Positions 55,565 through 63,593 of a stretch of 64,000 nt of DNA are shown in pieces; positions within the stretch are counted from its first letter, which is position 1; the number at the start of each line of letters is the position of its first letter. The notes below the pieces were generated by a model. It was given only the letters and a program-made list of their open reading frames with translations, was not told the DNA's origin and ran no database searches. A program made the position numbers and the translations under genes. Source of the stretch: Actinacidiphila fildesensis (lineage in GTDB: Bacteria > Actinomycetota > Actinomycetes > Streptomycetales > Streptomycetaceae); the NCBI RefSeq assembly GCF_042652185.1, contig NZ_JBHSIX010000003.1. One strand, written 5' to 3'.

Positions 55565-56797
55565 ATGCCTTCCGTACTGCCTGATGGTGAGCCGATGCCC
55601 GAGGACGGGGCGCTGCCCGCGAGCGCGCTCGCAGGGGCGGGCGCCCGGCCGCTGGGGTTCTATCTGCACGTCCCGTACTGCGCCACCCGCTGCGGCTACT
55701 GCGATTTCAACACCTACACCGCGAGCGAGCTGCGCGGCTCCGGCGGGGTGCTCGCCTCGCGCGAGAACTACGCGGACTACCTGATCGACGAGGTCCGGCT
55801 CGCCCGCAAGGTGCTCGGCGACGACCCGCGCCAGGTCGAGACCGTCTTCGTCGGCGGCGGCACCCCGACGCTGCTGCCGGCCGCCGACCTGGTCCGGATG
55901 CTGGCCGCGATCCGCGCCGAGTTCGGCTTCGCGCCGGGCGCGGAGATCTCCACGGAGGCCAACCCCGAGTCCGTCGACCCGGCCTATCTGGCGGAGCTGC
56001 GGGCGGGCGGCTTCAACCGGATCTCGTTCGGTATGCAGAGCGCCAAGCAGCACGTCCTGAAGATCCTGGACCGCAAACACACCCCGGGCCGGCCGGAGGC
56101 CTGCGTCGCGGAGGCGCGCGCCGCCGGCTTCGAGCACGTCAACCTGGACCTGATCTACGGCACACCGGGCGAGTCGGACGACGACTGGCGGGCCTCGCTG
56201 GACGCGGCGATCGGCGCCGGACCCGACCACGTCTCCGCCTACGCCCTGATCGTCGAGGAGGGCACCCAGCTGGCGCGGCGGATCCGCCGCGGCGAGGTGC
56301 CGATGACCGACGACGACGTGCACGCCGACCGGTACCTGATCGCCGACGAGCGGTTCGCCGCGGCCGGATTCGACTGGTACGAGGTGTCGAACTGGGCGAC
56401 CACCGAAGCGGGCCGCTGCCGGCACAACGAGCTGTACTGGACCGGCGCCGACTGGTGGGGCGCGGGCCCCGGCGCGCACAGCCACGTCGGTGGCGTGCGG
56501 TGGTGGAACGTCAAGCATCCGGGCGCGTACGCGCAGGCGCTGGCCGAGGGGCGCAGCCCTGGCGCGGGACGGGAAGTGCTCGCGGACGAGGACCGGCGCG
56601 TCGAGCGGATCCTGCTGGAGTTGCGGCTTGCGGCGGGGTGCCCGCTGGGGTTGCTGGCGCCGGCGGGGGCGGCGGCCGCCGCGAAGGCGGTAACGGACGG
56701 TCTCCTGGAGGCCGGTCCTTACGCCGACGGGCGGGCCGTTCTGACGCTGCGGGGGCGGCTGCTCGCCGACGCGGTGGTGCGGGACCTGGTCGACTGA
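55565..56797 (+). CDS. hemW: HemW-family radical SAM protein
   Basis: Radical SAM protein of 410 residues, related to the oxygen-independent coproporphyrinogen oxidase but now regarded as a haem chaperone. The Fe-S motif is Cys39-x3-Cys43-x2-Cys46 (PYCATRCGYCDFNTY). VETVFVGGGTPTLLP and AEISTEANPESV are SAM-side motifs, RISFGMQSAKQHVLKILDR follows, and NHNELYW-type CRHNELYWTGADWWGAGPGAH marks the HemW C-terminal region. The aromatic residue at the fourth position after the Cys motif (Phe48) fits HemW rather than HemN. GACAAT lies 6 nt before the ATG, suggesting a leaderless mRNA. A Streptomyces intergenic repeat follows. Confidence 0.92.
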   Translation: MPSVLPDGEPMPEDGALPASALAGAGARPLGFYLHVPYCATRCGYCDFNTYTASELRGSGGVLASRENYADYLIDEVRLARKVLGDDPRQVETVFVGGGTPTLLPAADLVRMLAAIRAEFGFAPGAEISTEANPESVDPAYLAELRAGGFNRISFGMQSAKQHVLKILDRKHTPGRPEACVAEARAAGFEHVNLDLIYGTPGESDDDWRASLDAAIGAGPDHVSAYALIVEEGTQLARRIRRGEVPMTDDDVHADRYLIADERFAAAGFDWYEVSNWATTEAGRCRHNELYWTGADWWGAGPGAHSHVGGVRWWNVKHPGAYAQALAEGRSPGAGREVLADEDRRVERILLELRLAAGCPLGLLAPAGAAAAAKAVTDGLLEAGPYADGRAVLTLRGRLLADAVVRDLVD

Positions 56798-56814
56798 GCG
56801 GGTGGGGGTGGGCG

Positions 56815-56940
56815 TGGGGGCCCTGCGGGGCTGTTCCCCGACCCCGCCCCTTCCCGAAACCGGGGGCAAGCCCCCGGGCCCCCTTGTCCTCAAACGCCGG
56901 ACGGGCTGGACGGGGCCGTGGCGCACGGGCTGGATGGGGT
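56815..56940. repeat. Streptomyces-type dispersed intergenic repeat
   Basis: The gap between hemW and the DUF3097 gene contains TTCCCCGACCCCGCCCCTTC, a CCGGGGGCAAGCCCCCGG hairpin and CTCAAACGCCGGACGGGCTG, the last followed 19 bp later by a partial second ACGGGCTGGATGG. This word combination recurs between genes throughout Streptomyces genomes. I recognise it from general knowledge; no search was run. Confidence 0.7.
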
Positions 56941-56959
56941 GCCGCGTGGGCAGGCCGGC

Positions 56960-57793
56960 TCAGGGGGCGGTGACGAAGTCGATCAGTTCTTCCACGCGGC
57001 CCAGTAGTGCCGGTTCCACGTCCTTGTACGTGTGGACCGACGCCAGGATCCGCTGCCAGGCCTCGCCCGTGGTCTCACGCCAGCCCAGTGCCTCGCAGAC
57101 GCCGGTCTTCCAGTCCTGGCCGCGTGGTACCGAGGGCCAGGCGGGGATGCCGACGGAGGACGGCTTCACGGCCTCCCAGACATCGATGTAGGGGTGGCCG
57201 ACGACGAGTACGTCGTCGATGCCGGAGACCTGGCTCGCGAGCCGGGACTCCTTGGAGCCGGGCACCAGGTGGTCGACGAGGACGCCGAGGCGTGCGTCCG
57301 GGCCGGGGGAGAACGCGGCGACGATCGCCGGCAGGTCGTCGATGCCCTCCAGGTACTCGACGACGATGCCCTCGACGCGCAGGTCGTGGCCCCAGACCCG
57401 CTCGACCAGCTCCGCGTCGTGCCGGCCCTCCACGTAGATCCGCCCGGCCCGTGCCACCCGCGCGCGGGCGCCCTGCACCGCGATCGAGCCCGACGCGGAC
57501 AGCAGCGGGCCGCGCTGCGCCCCGGGGCCGCCGGTGCGGGGGCGGACGAGGGTGACGGGTTTGCCGTCGAGCAGGAAGCCGCGCGGCTCCATCGGGAAGA
57601 CCCGGTGCTTGCCGAAGCGGTCCTCCAGCGTCAAGGTCAGGCCCTCCGCCGTCTTCTCGCAGCGGATCACCGCCCCGCAGAATCCCGTCGAGACCTCCTC
57701 CACCACCAGATCCGGCTCCGCCGCCACCTCGGGCGCGGGCACGCTCTTCTTCCAGGGAGGGGTGAGGTCGGGACCGTACTCTCTGCTGCGCAT
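56960..57793 (-). CDS. DUF3097 family protein
   Basis: Actinobacterial protein of about 277 residues beginning MRSREYGPDLTPPWKK. An N-terminal beta-rich part (about 25-110; GFCGAVIRCEKTAEGLTLTL) precedes a TOPRIM-like C-terminal part with IYVEGRHDAELVERVWG, VEYLEGIDDL, LGVLVDHLVPGSKESRL and VGHPYIDVWEAVKP. The Glu and DxD-like acids suggest a nuclease-related metal site, but the function is not established. The start is chosen at 57793; 57802 would add three residues. The first 45 bp of the gene region are duplicated 119 bp upstream, leaving a mini-ORF. Confidence 0.88.
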   Translation of the reverse strand: MRSREYGPDLTPPWKKSVPAPEVAAEPDLVVEEVSTGFCGAVIRCEKTAEGLTLTLEDRFGKHRVFPMEPRGFLLDGKPVTLVRPRTGGPGAQRGPLLSASGSIAVQGARARVARAGRIYVEGRHDAELVERVWGHDLRVEGIVVEYLEGIDDLPAIVAAFSPGPDARLGVLVDHLVPGSKESRLASQVSGIDDVLVVGHPYIDVWEAVKPSSVGIPAWPSVPRGQDWKTGVCEALGWRETTGEAWQRILASVHTYKDVEPALLGRVEELIDFVTAP

Positions 57794-57796
57794 GGG
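57752..57796. repeat. 45-bp duplicate, copy 1 (5' end of the DUF3097 gene)
   Basis: Identical at 44 of 45 positions to 57871-57915. It covers codons 1-14 of the DUF3097 gene plus three bases before the ATG. Confidence 0.92.
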
Positions 57797-57852
57797 GGCC
57801 ATTCTGCTCAGGTGCTGGCGCGGACGTGGGCTTGCTGGGGGTACGGGGGTTA

Positions 57853-57912
57853 TCACCCGGGAGATCGCAGCCAGGGAGGGGTGAGGTCGGGACCGTATTC
57901 TCTGCTGCGCAT
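57853..57912 (-). CDS. 19-codon mini-ORF from a duplicated gene start
   Basis: Reads MRSREYGPDLTPPWLRSPG then TGA. The first 14 residues equal those of DUF3097 and the rest come from non-duplicated DNA. It ends 60 bp before the real start codon on the same strand, so it could act as an upstream ORF if transcribed. It is most likely a by-product of the duplication. Confidence 0.45.
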   Translation of the reverse strand: MRSREYGPDLTPPWLRSPG

Positions 57913-57915
57913 GGG
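57871..57915. repeat. 45-bp duplicate, copy 2 (upstream of the DUF3097 gene)
   Basis: Second copy, with a single C-to-T difference (plus strand) relative to 57752-57796. The two lie 119 bp apart in direct orientation. Confidence 0.92.
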
Positions 57916-57949
57916 CGGATCGTATCGAGGACAGCGTCCTGGGCGGGGA

Positions 57950-58675
57950 CTACGACGCGGTGAACCGGGCCGTCAGGGCGTCGCGTTGGGCGCGGACGAA
58001 GCGGGCGTCCACGGCGGCGCCGTGGCCGGGGACGTACACGGCGGTCCCGCCGCCCACCGCCAGCAGCCGGTCGAGGGTGGCGGGCCAGGCGGCCGGGACG
58101 GCGTCGGGGCCCGCCTGTGGTTCGCCGGACTCCTCGACGAGGTCGCCGCAGAACACGACGGCGGGCGTTCCGGGCACGTACACGGCCAGGTCGTGGGTGG
58201 TGTGGCCGGTGCCGGGGTGGAAGAGCCGGGCGGTGCGGCCGCCGCCGAGGTCGAGTTCGTAGCCGTCGTCGACGAGCCGGTCGGGGCGCACCAGGACGTC
58301 CGCCGCCTCGGCTGCCGCCGAGGGGTCGACGCCGTGCGTGACCGCGTCCTCGCGGAGCGCGTCGCGCCCGCGTTCCAGCCGGCCGTCGAGTGCCCGGTGC
58401 CCGTACACCCGCACTCCGGAGAAGGCGGCGGTGCCGAAGACATGGTCGAAGTGGCCGTGGGTAAGAGCGATGTGCGTCACAGGGCGGCCGGTCAGTTCCC
58501 GCACCTGCAGCCGTAGTCGAGCGCCTTCGGCGAGGGTGGAGCCGGTGTCGATGAGCAGCACGCCCTCGTCACCGACGACCAGGCCGATCGTGACGTCGAG
58601 GAAGGGAAGACGGCGGCGGGCGACGCCGGGAGCCAGGTGCTCCCAGCCGTCGGCGCCGGACTCTGCGGTATCCAC
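57950..58675 (-). CDS. MBL-fold metallo-hydrolase
   Basis: A 241-residue metallo-beta-lactamase-fold hydrolase. The zinc motif THGHFDH places His73, His75, Asp77 and His78; further ligands are in LFHPGTGHTTHDLAVYV and VFCGDLVEES, and the terminal VPGHG supplies the last His. This is the general hydrolase group (similar to QuiP/BcII-like lactonases and glyoxalase II relatives). The substrate is unknown. It is the minus-strand gene divergent from hrcA, with the CIRCE element between, so heat-shock control of this gene cannot be excluded. Confidence 0.88.
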   Translation of the reverse strand: MDTAESGADGWEHLAPGVARRRLPFLDVTIGLVVGDEGVLLIDTGSTLAEGARLRLQVRELTGRPVTHIALTHGHFDHVFGTAAFSGVRVYGHRALDGRLERGRDALREDAVTHGVDPSAAAEAADVLVRPDRLVDDGYELDLGGGRTARLFHPGTGHTTHDLAVYVPGTPAVVFCGDLVEESGEPQAGPDAVPAAWPATLDRLLAVGGGTAVYVPGHGAAVDARFVRAQRDALTARFTAS

Positions 58676-58771
58676 CCTGTGACGCTATCGCCGGGGGACC
58701 CTCCCCGCGCGCTACCGTTGCGACCCTTGCCGGGGCCTTGCTACTCCGCCGTACACTGACTGCGGGGGATG

Positions 58772-58798
58772 CTGGCACTCGTATCGGATGAGTGCCAG
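58772..58798 (+). promoter_or_regulatory. CIRCE operator of the hrcA-dnaJ operon
   Basis: CTGGCACTC, 9 nt, GAGTGCCAG: a perfect 9-9-9 inverted repeat matching the HrcA-binding CIRCE element. A TACACT -10 candidate lies at 58752-58757, which would put CIRCE at the start of the transcript, 45 nt before the hrcA ATG. Confidence 0.93.
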
Positions 58799-58843
58799 GC
58801 CACGGCAGTGCTGGTGCGGGATCTACGGCTGGAGGTGTGCGCG

Positions 58844-59860
58844 ATGCTCAGCGAACGCAGACTCGAAGTACTGCGCGCCATCGTCCAGGACTATGTGGGC
58901 ACGGAGGAGCCGGTCGGCTCCAAGGCGCTCACCGAGCGCCATGGCCTGGGCGTCTCGCCGGCCACGGTGCGCAATGACATGGCGGCGCTGGAGGACGAGG
59001 GCTACATCCACCAGCCCCACACCAGCGCGGGCCGGATCCCGACGGACAAGGGCTACCGGTTGTTCGTCGACAAGCTGGCCGGGGTGAAGCCGCTCACGTC
59101 CGCCGAGCGGCGCGCGATCCAGAACTTCCTGGACGGCGCGGTGGACCTCGACGACGTGGTGGGCCGCACCGTACGGCTGCTCGCGCAGCTCACCCGGCAG
59201 GTCGCCGTCGTCCAGTACCCGTCGCTCACCCGCTCCTCGGTGCGGCACGTCGAGCTCCTGGCGCTGGCCCCGGCCCGGATCATGCTGGTCCTCATCACCG
59301 ACACCGGACGCGTCGAGCAGCGGCTCATCGACTGCCCGGCGCCGATGAGCGACACGCTGCTCGCCGATGTGCGGGCCCGGCTGAACGCCCGGGTGGTGGG
59401 CCGCCGGTTCGCGGACGTCCCGCCGCTGGTGGCGGATCTGCCGGACGGCTTCGAGTACGACGACCGGCCGTCGGTGTCGATCCTGCTGGCGACGCTGCTG
59501 GAGACGCTCGTCGAGGAGACCGAGGAGCGCATCATGCTCGGCGGCGCGGCGAACCTGACGCGCTTCAACCACGACTTCCCGCTGACGATCCGGCCGGTGA
59601 TGGAAGCCCTTGAGGAGCAGATGGTGCTCCTCAAGCTCCTCGGTGAGGCCAACGACTCGGGCATGACCGTGCGGATCGGGCATGAGAATTTTCACGAGGG
59701 CTTGAATTCCACATCCGTTGTGGCGGTCGGCTACGGTTCGGGCGACGAGGCAGTCGCCAAACTCGGTGTGGTCGGACCGACCCGCATGGACTACCCCGGA
59801 ACGATGGGAGCGGTACGCGCAGTGGCACGTTACGTCGGACAGATCCTGGCGGAGTCGTAG
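58844..59860 (+). CDS. hrcA: Heat-inducible transcription repressor HrcA
   Basis: Repressor of chaperone genes that binds CIRCE, 338 residues. The N-terminal winged helix (about 1-75) has LSERRLEVLRAIVQDYVGTE, GVSPATVRNDMAALEDEGYI and HTSAGRIPTDKGYRLFVD. GAF-like and dimerisation parts follow with LVLITDTGRVEQRLIDCP and HENFHEGLNSTSVVAVGYG. GGAGGT at 58831-58836 supports ATG 58844. Longer frames would translate through CIRCE and are rejected. CIRCE directly upstream implies autoregulation. dnaJ begins at the very next base after the stop. Confidence 0.97.
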   Translation: MLSERRLEVLRAIVQDYVGTEEPVGSKALTERHGLGVSPATVRNDMAALEDEGYIHQPHTSAGRIPTDKGYRLFVDKLAGVKPLTSAERRAIQNFLDGAVDLDDVVGRTVRLLAQLTRQVAVVQYPSLTRSSVRHVELLALAPARIMLVLITDTGRVEQRLIDCPAPMSDTLLADVRARLNARVVGRRFADVPPLVADLPDGFEYDDRPSVSILLATLLETLVEETEERIMLGGAANLTRFNHDFPLTIRPVMEALEEQMVLLKLLGEANDSGMTVRIGHENFHEGLNSTSVVAVGYGSGDEAVAKLGVVGPTRMDYPGTMGAVRAVARYVGQILAES

Positions 59861-60994
59861 GTGGCCACGGACTATTACGCGGTCCTTGGCGTGCGCCGTG
59901 ACGCCGGACAGGACGAGATCAAGAAGGCCTTCCGCCGCCTCGCGCGCGAGCTGCATCCGGATGTGAATCCGGATCCGAAGACCCAGGAGCGCTTCAAGGA
60001 GATCAACGCCGCGTACGAGGTGCTCTCGGACCCGGCGAAGAAGCAGGTCTACGACCTGGGCGGCGACCCTCTGTCGTCCTCCGGCGGCGGTGGCGCGGGC
60101 GGCTTCGGAGCCGGTTTCGGCAACTTCAGCGACATCATGGACGCCTTCTTCGGGCAGTCCCAGCAGCGCGGTCCGCGGTCGCGGACCCGGCGCGGCCAGG
60201 ACGCCATGATCCGGCTGGAGATCGAGCTGGACGAGGCGGCCTTCGGCACCACCAAGGACCTCCAGGTCGACACGGCGGTGACGTGCGGCACCTGCTCCGG
60301 CGAGGGCGCTGCGCCCGGCACGGCGGCGCAGACCTGCGACATGTGCCGCGGCCGCGGTGAGGTCTCGCAGGTCACCCGGTCCTTCCTGGGCCAGGTCATG
60401 ACCTCGCGGCCGTGCCCGCAGTGCCAGGGCTTCGGCACCGTGGTGCCGACCCCGTGCCCGGAGTGCGCGGGCGACGGCCGGGTCAGGTCCCGCCGTACGC
60501 TCACCGTCAAGATCCCGGCGGGCGTCGACAACGGCACCCGCATCCAGCTGGCGGGCGAGGGCGAGGTCGGCCCCGGCGGCGGCCCCGCCGGCGACCTGTA
60601 CGTGGAGATCCGGGAGCTTCCGCACCCGACCTTCCAGCGGCGCGGCGACGATCTGCACTGCACGGTCACCATCCCGATGACGGCGGCGTCCCTGGGCACG
60701 AAGTGCCCGCTGGAGACGCTCGACGGCATGGAGGAGATCGACGTCCGGCCCGGTACCCAGTCCGGCCAGTCGATCCCGCTGCACCAGCGCGGGGTGACCC
60801 ATCTGCGGGGCGGCGGCCGGGGTGACCTGATCGTGCACGTCGAGGTCATCACGCCCAACAAGCTCGACGCCGCGCAGGAGGACCTGCTGCGGCAACTGGC
60901 CAAGTTGCGTGGCGAGGAGCGGCCGACCGGTCACTTCCAGCCCGGCCAGCAGGGGCTGTTCTCCCGGTTGAAGGACGCTTTCAACGGCCGCTGA
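59861..60994 (+). CDS. dnaJ: Chaperone protein DnaJ (second copy type, DnaJ2)
   Basis: Hsp40 co-chaperone of DnaK, 377 residues. The J-domain has HPD at 32-34, a Gly/Phe-rich linker covers about 70-95, and four CxxCxGxG-type zinc repeats lie at about 140-205 (CGTCSGEGA, CDMCRGRGE, CPQCQGFGT, CPECAGDGR). The substrate-binding C-terminal domains follow. It is co-transcribed with hrcA with no gap (TAG then GTG), so it is part of the CIRCE-controlled heat response. Streptomyces carry another dnaJ in the dnaK operon under HspR; this hrcA-linked copy is the one often called dnaJ2. Confidence 0.96.
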   Translation: MATDYYAVLGVRRDAGQDEIKKAFRRLARELHPDVNPDPKTQERFKEINAAYEVLSDPAKKQVYDLGGDPLSSSGGGGAGGFGAGFGNFSDIMDAFFGQSQQRGPRSRTRRGQDAMIRLEIELDEAAFGTTKDLQVDTAVTCGTCSGEGAAPGTAAQTCDMCRGRGEVSQVTRSFLGQVMTSRPCPQCQGFGTVVPTPCPECAGDGRVRSRRTLTVKIPAGVDNGTRIQLAGEGEVGPGGGPAGDLYVEIRELPHPTFQRRGDDLHCTVTIPMTAASLGTKCPLETLDGMEEIDVRPGTQSGQSIPLHQRGVTHLRGGGRGDLIVHVEVITPNKLDAAQEDLLRQLAKLRGEERPTGHFQPGQQGLFSRLKDAFNGR

Positions 60995-61008
60995 GACCGC
61001 CGCCGGCG

Positions 61009-61048
61009 TCCAGCGGGGCGCCGGCTCCTCCAGCGGGGCGCCGGCTCC
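61009..61048. repeat. 20-bp perfect tandem repeat
   Basis: TCCAGCGGGGCGCCGGCTCC occurs at 61009-61028 and again at 61029-61048, just downstream of the dnaJ stop. Confidence 0.9.
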
Positions 61049-61083
61049 GACCGTCCCCCAGCCTCCGGCCGGGGGTGCCCCAT

Positions 61084-61113
61084 GGGGCGGGCCTGACCTG
61101 TTCGGGCCCGCCC
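61084..61113 (+). terminator. Terminator after dnaJ
   Basis: GGGGCGGGCC (61084-61093) pairs with GGGCCCGCCC (61104-61113) around a 10-nt loop. Its 3' edge is 7 nt before the putative -10 of the next gene. Confidence 0.7.
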
Positions 61114-61132
61114 GGCGTGAAACGATGGGCGT

Positions 61133-62197
61133 ATGTCCGCGTTGACCGATCTCTCGTCGTTCTCGGCGTTCCCGATCATCCAGGCGCCGATGGCCGGCGG
61201 CGGGTCCACCCCGCGGCTCGCCGCGGCCGTGAGTGACGCCGGCGGCCTGGGATTCCTCGCCGCCGGGTACAAGACGCCGGAAGCGATGTACGAGGAGATC
61301 CGGCAGCTGCGCGACCTGACGTCGAACCCCTTCGGCGTGAATCTCTTCACGCCGCAGCCCGACACCGCCGACCGGTCCGCCGTCGAGGTCTACGCCGAGC
61401 AGCTCGCGGGCGAGGCCGCCTGGTACTCCACGCCGCTCGGCGACCCCGAATCGGGACAGGACGACGCGTACGACGCCAAGGTCTCGATACTGCTGGACAA
61501 TCCGGTCCCCGTCGTCAGTTTCACGTTCGGCTGTCCCGACCGGCCGGTCTTCGACGCGTTCGCGAAGGCCGGGACGTACACCGTGGTCACCGTCACCACA
61601 CCCGGTGAGGCGCTCGCCGCCCAGTGGGCGGGTGCCGACGCGGTGTGCGTCCAGGGGACGGAGGCGGGCGGCCACCAGGGCACCCACCGGGACGATCCGG
61701 AGCTGGACCACGCGGGGTTCGGGCTGCTGTCGCTCGTCCCACAGGTCCGCGACGCCGTCCAGCTGCCCGTCATCGCGACGGGCGGGCTGATGCGCGGCAA
61801 CCAGATCGCGGCCGTTCTGGCGGTGGGCGCGGACGCCGCGCAGCTGGGCACCGCCTTCCTCGTCTGTCCCGAGTCCGGGGCCAACGCGCTGCACAAGCGC
61901 GCCGTCACCGACCCGGTCTACGCGCGCACCGAGTTCACCCGGGCGTTCTCCGGGCGGCCGGCGCGCGGGCTGGTCAACCGCTTCATGCGGGAGCACGGGC
62001 CGTACGCGCCCGCGGGCTATCCGCAGATCCACCATCTGACCGCGGGCATCCGCAAGGCCGCAGCGGCGGCCGGAGATCCACAGGCGATGGCGCTGTGGGC
62101 GGGGCAGGGACACCGGCTGGCCCGTGACCTGCTGGCGGGCGAACTCGTCGCCGTGCTCATGGAAGAACTCAACGCAGCACGGAAGGCTTTCGGATGA
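61133..62197 (+). CDS. Nitronate monooxygenase / NPD-like flavoprotein
   Basis: FMN-dependent TIM-barrel protein of 354 residues in the 2-nitropropane dioxygenase group. The start FPIIQAPMAGGGSTPRLAAA and NPFGVNLFTPQ fit the family. VSFTFGCP, VCVQGTEAGGHQGTH (flavin-site Gly-rich loop, His) and LPVIATGGLMRGNQIAAVLA (phosphate-binding) follow. The natural substrate (propionate-3-nitronate or other) is uncertain. AACGAT lies 6 nt before the ATG with no Shine-Dalgarno, suggesting a leaderless mRNA. Its stop overlaps the rsmE start (ATGA), so the two are coupled. Confidence 0.88.
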   Translation: MSALTDLSSFSAFPIIQAPMAGGGSTPRLAAAVSDAGGLGFLAAGYKTPEAMYEEIRQLRDLTSNPFGVNLFTPQPDTADRSAVEVYAEQLAGEAAWYSTPLGDPESGQDDAYDAKVSILLDNPVPVVSFTFGCPDRPVFDAFAKAGTYTVVTVTTPGEALAAQWAGADAVCVQGTEAGGHQGTHRDDPELDHAGFGLLSLVPQVRDAVQLPVIATGGLMRGNQIAAVLAVGADAAQLGTAFLVCPESGANALHKRAVTDPVYARTEFTRAFSGRPARGLVNRFMREHGPYAPAGYPQIHHLTAGIRKAAAAAGDPQAMALWAGQGHRLARDLLAGELVAVLMEELNAARKAFG

Positions 62198-62943
62198 CCG
62201 CGCCGGTATTCATCGTCGAACCCGGGCAGTTGCGGGACGGGTCGCAGGGCGGCCGGATCGTGCTGTCCGGTGCCGAGGGGCGGCACGCGGTGTCCGTGCG
62301 GCGGCTCGCGGTCGGCGAGGAGATCGTCCTGACGGACGGCGAGGGTGTCGGAGCGTACGGCGTGGTCGCCTCCGTCGAGGGCAAGGACCGGCTGGAGGTC
62401 GCCGTCTCCGAGCTGCGCACCGAACCGGCGCCGGCGCCGCGGATCACCGTCGTCCAGGCGCTGCCGAAGGGCGACCGCGGTGAGCTGGCCGTCGAGACGA
62501 TGACGGAGACCGGTGTCGACGCGATCGTGCCGTGGGCGGCGTCCCGGTGCATCACGCAGTGGCGCGGCGACCGGGGTGCCAAGGCGCTCGCGAAGTGGCG
62601 TTCCACGGCACGCGAGGCCGCGAAGCAGTCGCGTCGGCTGCGGTTCCCCGAGGTCACCGAATTGATGACGACCCGGCAGCTGGCGGGTCTGCTCGGCGGG
62701 GCGGCCTTCGCCGCCGTCCTGCACGAGGAGGGCTCCGCGCCGCTGGCCGACGCCGCGCTGCCGTCCGAGGGCGACATCGTGCTCGTCGTCGGCCCGGAGG
62801 GCGGGGTCTCGCCCGACGAGCTCGCCGCCTTCGCCGCCGCCGGGGCCAAGCCGTACCGGCTGGGCGCGACCGTGCTGCGGACCTCCACCGCCGGGGTCGC
62901 CGCGACCGCGCTGCTCCTCGGGCGCACCGGCCGCTGGTCCTGA
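62194..62943 (+). CDS. rsmE: 16S rRNA m3U1498 methyltransferase
   Basis: SPOUT-class methyltransferase of 249 residues that N3-methylates U1498 in the 30S decoding region. An N-terminal PUA-like part (GAEGRHAVSVRRLAVGEEIV) is followed by the knotted SPOUT domain (about 75-249) with QALPKGDRGELAVETMTETG, VPWAASRCI, ARE-AAKQSRRLRFP, GPEGGVSPDELAAF and LGATVLRTSTAGVAATALL. It is coupled to the upstream flavoprotein gene by a four-base overlap. This pairing is more a matter of position than shared pathway. Confidence 0.95.
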   Translation: MTAPVFIVEPGQLRDGSQGGRIVLSGAEGRHAVSVRRLAVGEEIVLTDGEGVGAYGVVASVEGKDRLEVAVSELRTEPAPAPRITVVQALPKGDRGELAVETMTETGVDAIVPWAASRCITQWRGDRGAKALAKWRSTAREAAKQSRRLRFPEVTELMTTRQLAGLLGGAAFAAVLHEEGSAPLADAALPSEGDIVLVVGPEGGVSPDELAAFAAAGAKPYRLGATVLRTSTAGVAATALLLGRTGRWS

Positions 62944-63082
62944 CCGGTCCGGTCGACGGGATCGAAGGACGCTCGAAGAACGCCGAAGACTGCCGGATGT
63001 GTGGCGAAATCCCGGTCCCGTAAGGGGCGTTCTACGTCGTGTGGGCGATGTGCGCCGCGCAGGACGGCGGGACCCTGCCGGT

Positions 63083-63547
63083 ATGAAGCGTTTACAGCAG
63101 TGGGGAGTGGCCGGAGGCCTCGCACTGGCCGCGTTCGGCGGAGTGGTGGCGTGCGATCCGGCGAGTGGGATGACCGCCTCGGCGGTGTCGATCACCACGG
63201 ACCAGCTGGGCACCCGAGCCCTGAAGGACCACGGGATCAATGTGCAGTGGATGTCGTGCCACGCCTCCGTGGACGGCGCCACGACCGCCTCCGGCACGGC
63301 GAGCCCCCGGGCGTCCGGCGCACCGGTCAAGGGCGTCGCGTCCGTGGACTGCCAGGGCGAGACCACCGACAAGCAGAAGATCACCGTCACCGGCCGGGTG
63401 ACCGAGCAACTCGACGGCCGCTGTGTGCGCGGCAGGCTTACCGCGCAGGTCGGCAAGCGTACGGTCTTCGACGTGAACGGACTGGGCGACTGCTCGGCGA
63501 CGTCCGGCCCGTCCGGCAAAACCTCCGCCGCATCCGCCAGAAGCTGA
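63083..63547 (+). CDS. Putative lipoprotein with a TTA codon at position 4
   Basis: A 154-residue exported protein. The signal peptide starts KRLQQWGVAGGLALAAFGG and ends in the lipobox VVAC (Cys24), so it should be a membrane-anchored lipoprotein. The mature part has three more Cys residues (WMSCHAS, VDCQGETT, GRCVRG and GDCSATS give two likely disulphides) and a Ser-rich tail. Codon 4 is TTA (63092-63094), which in Streptomyces is read only by the bldA tRNA, so translation is expected to be tied to development. No known domain is recognised. It lies between rsmE and a tricorn-like protease. Confidence 0.78.
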   Translation: MKRLQQWGVAGGLALAAFGGVVACDPASGMTASAVSITTDQLGTRALKDHGINVQWMSCHASVDGATTASGTASPRASGAPVKGVASVDCQGETTDKQKITVTGRVTEQLDGRCVRGRLTAQVGKRTVFDVNGLGDCSATSGPSGKTSAASARS

Positions 63548-63593
63548 AGACAAAGCGCTCGTTCGCGTCCTCGATCATGGTTAATGTGGCGGA

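Noticed and set aside
58769..58843. Extended HrcA start
   Set aside because: It would translate through CIRCE; GGAGGT before ATG 58844 marks the true start.
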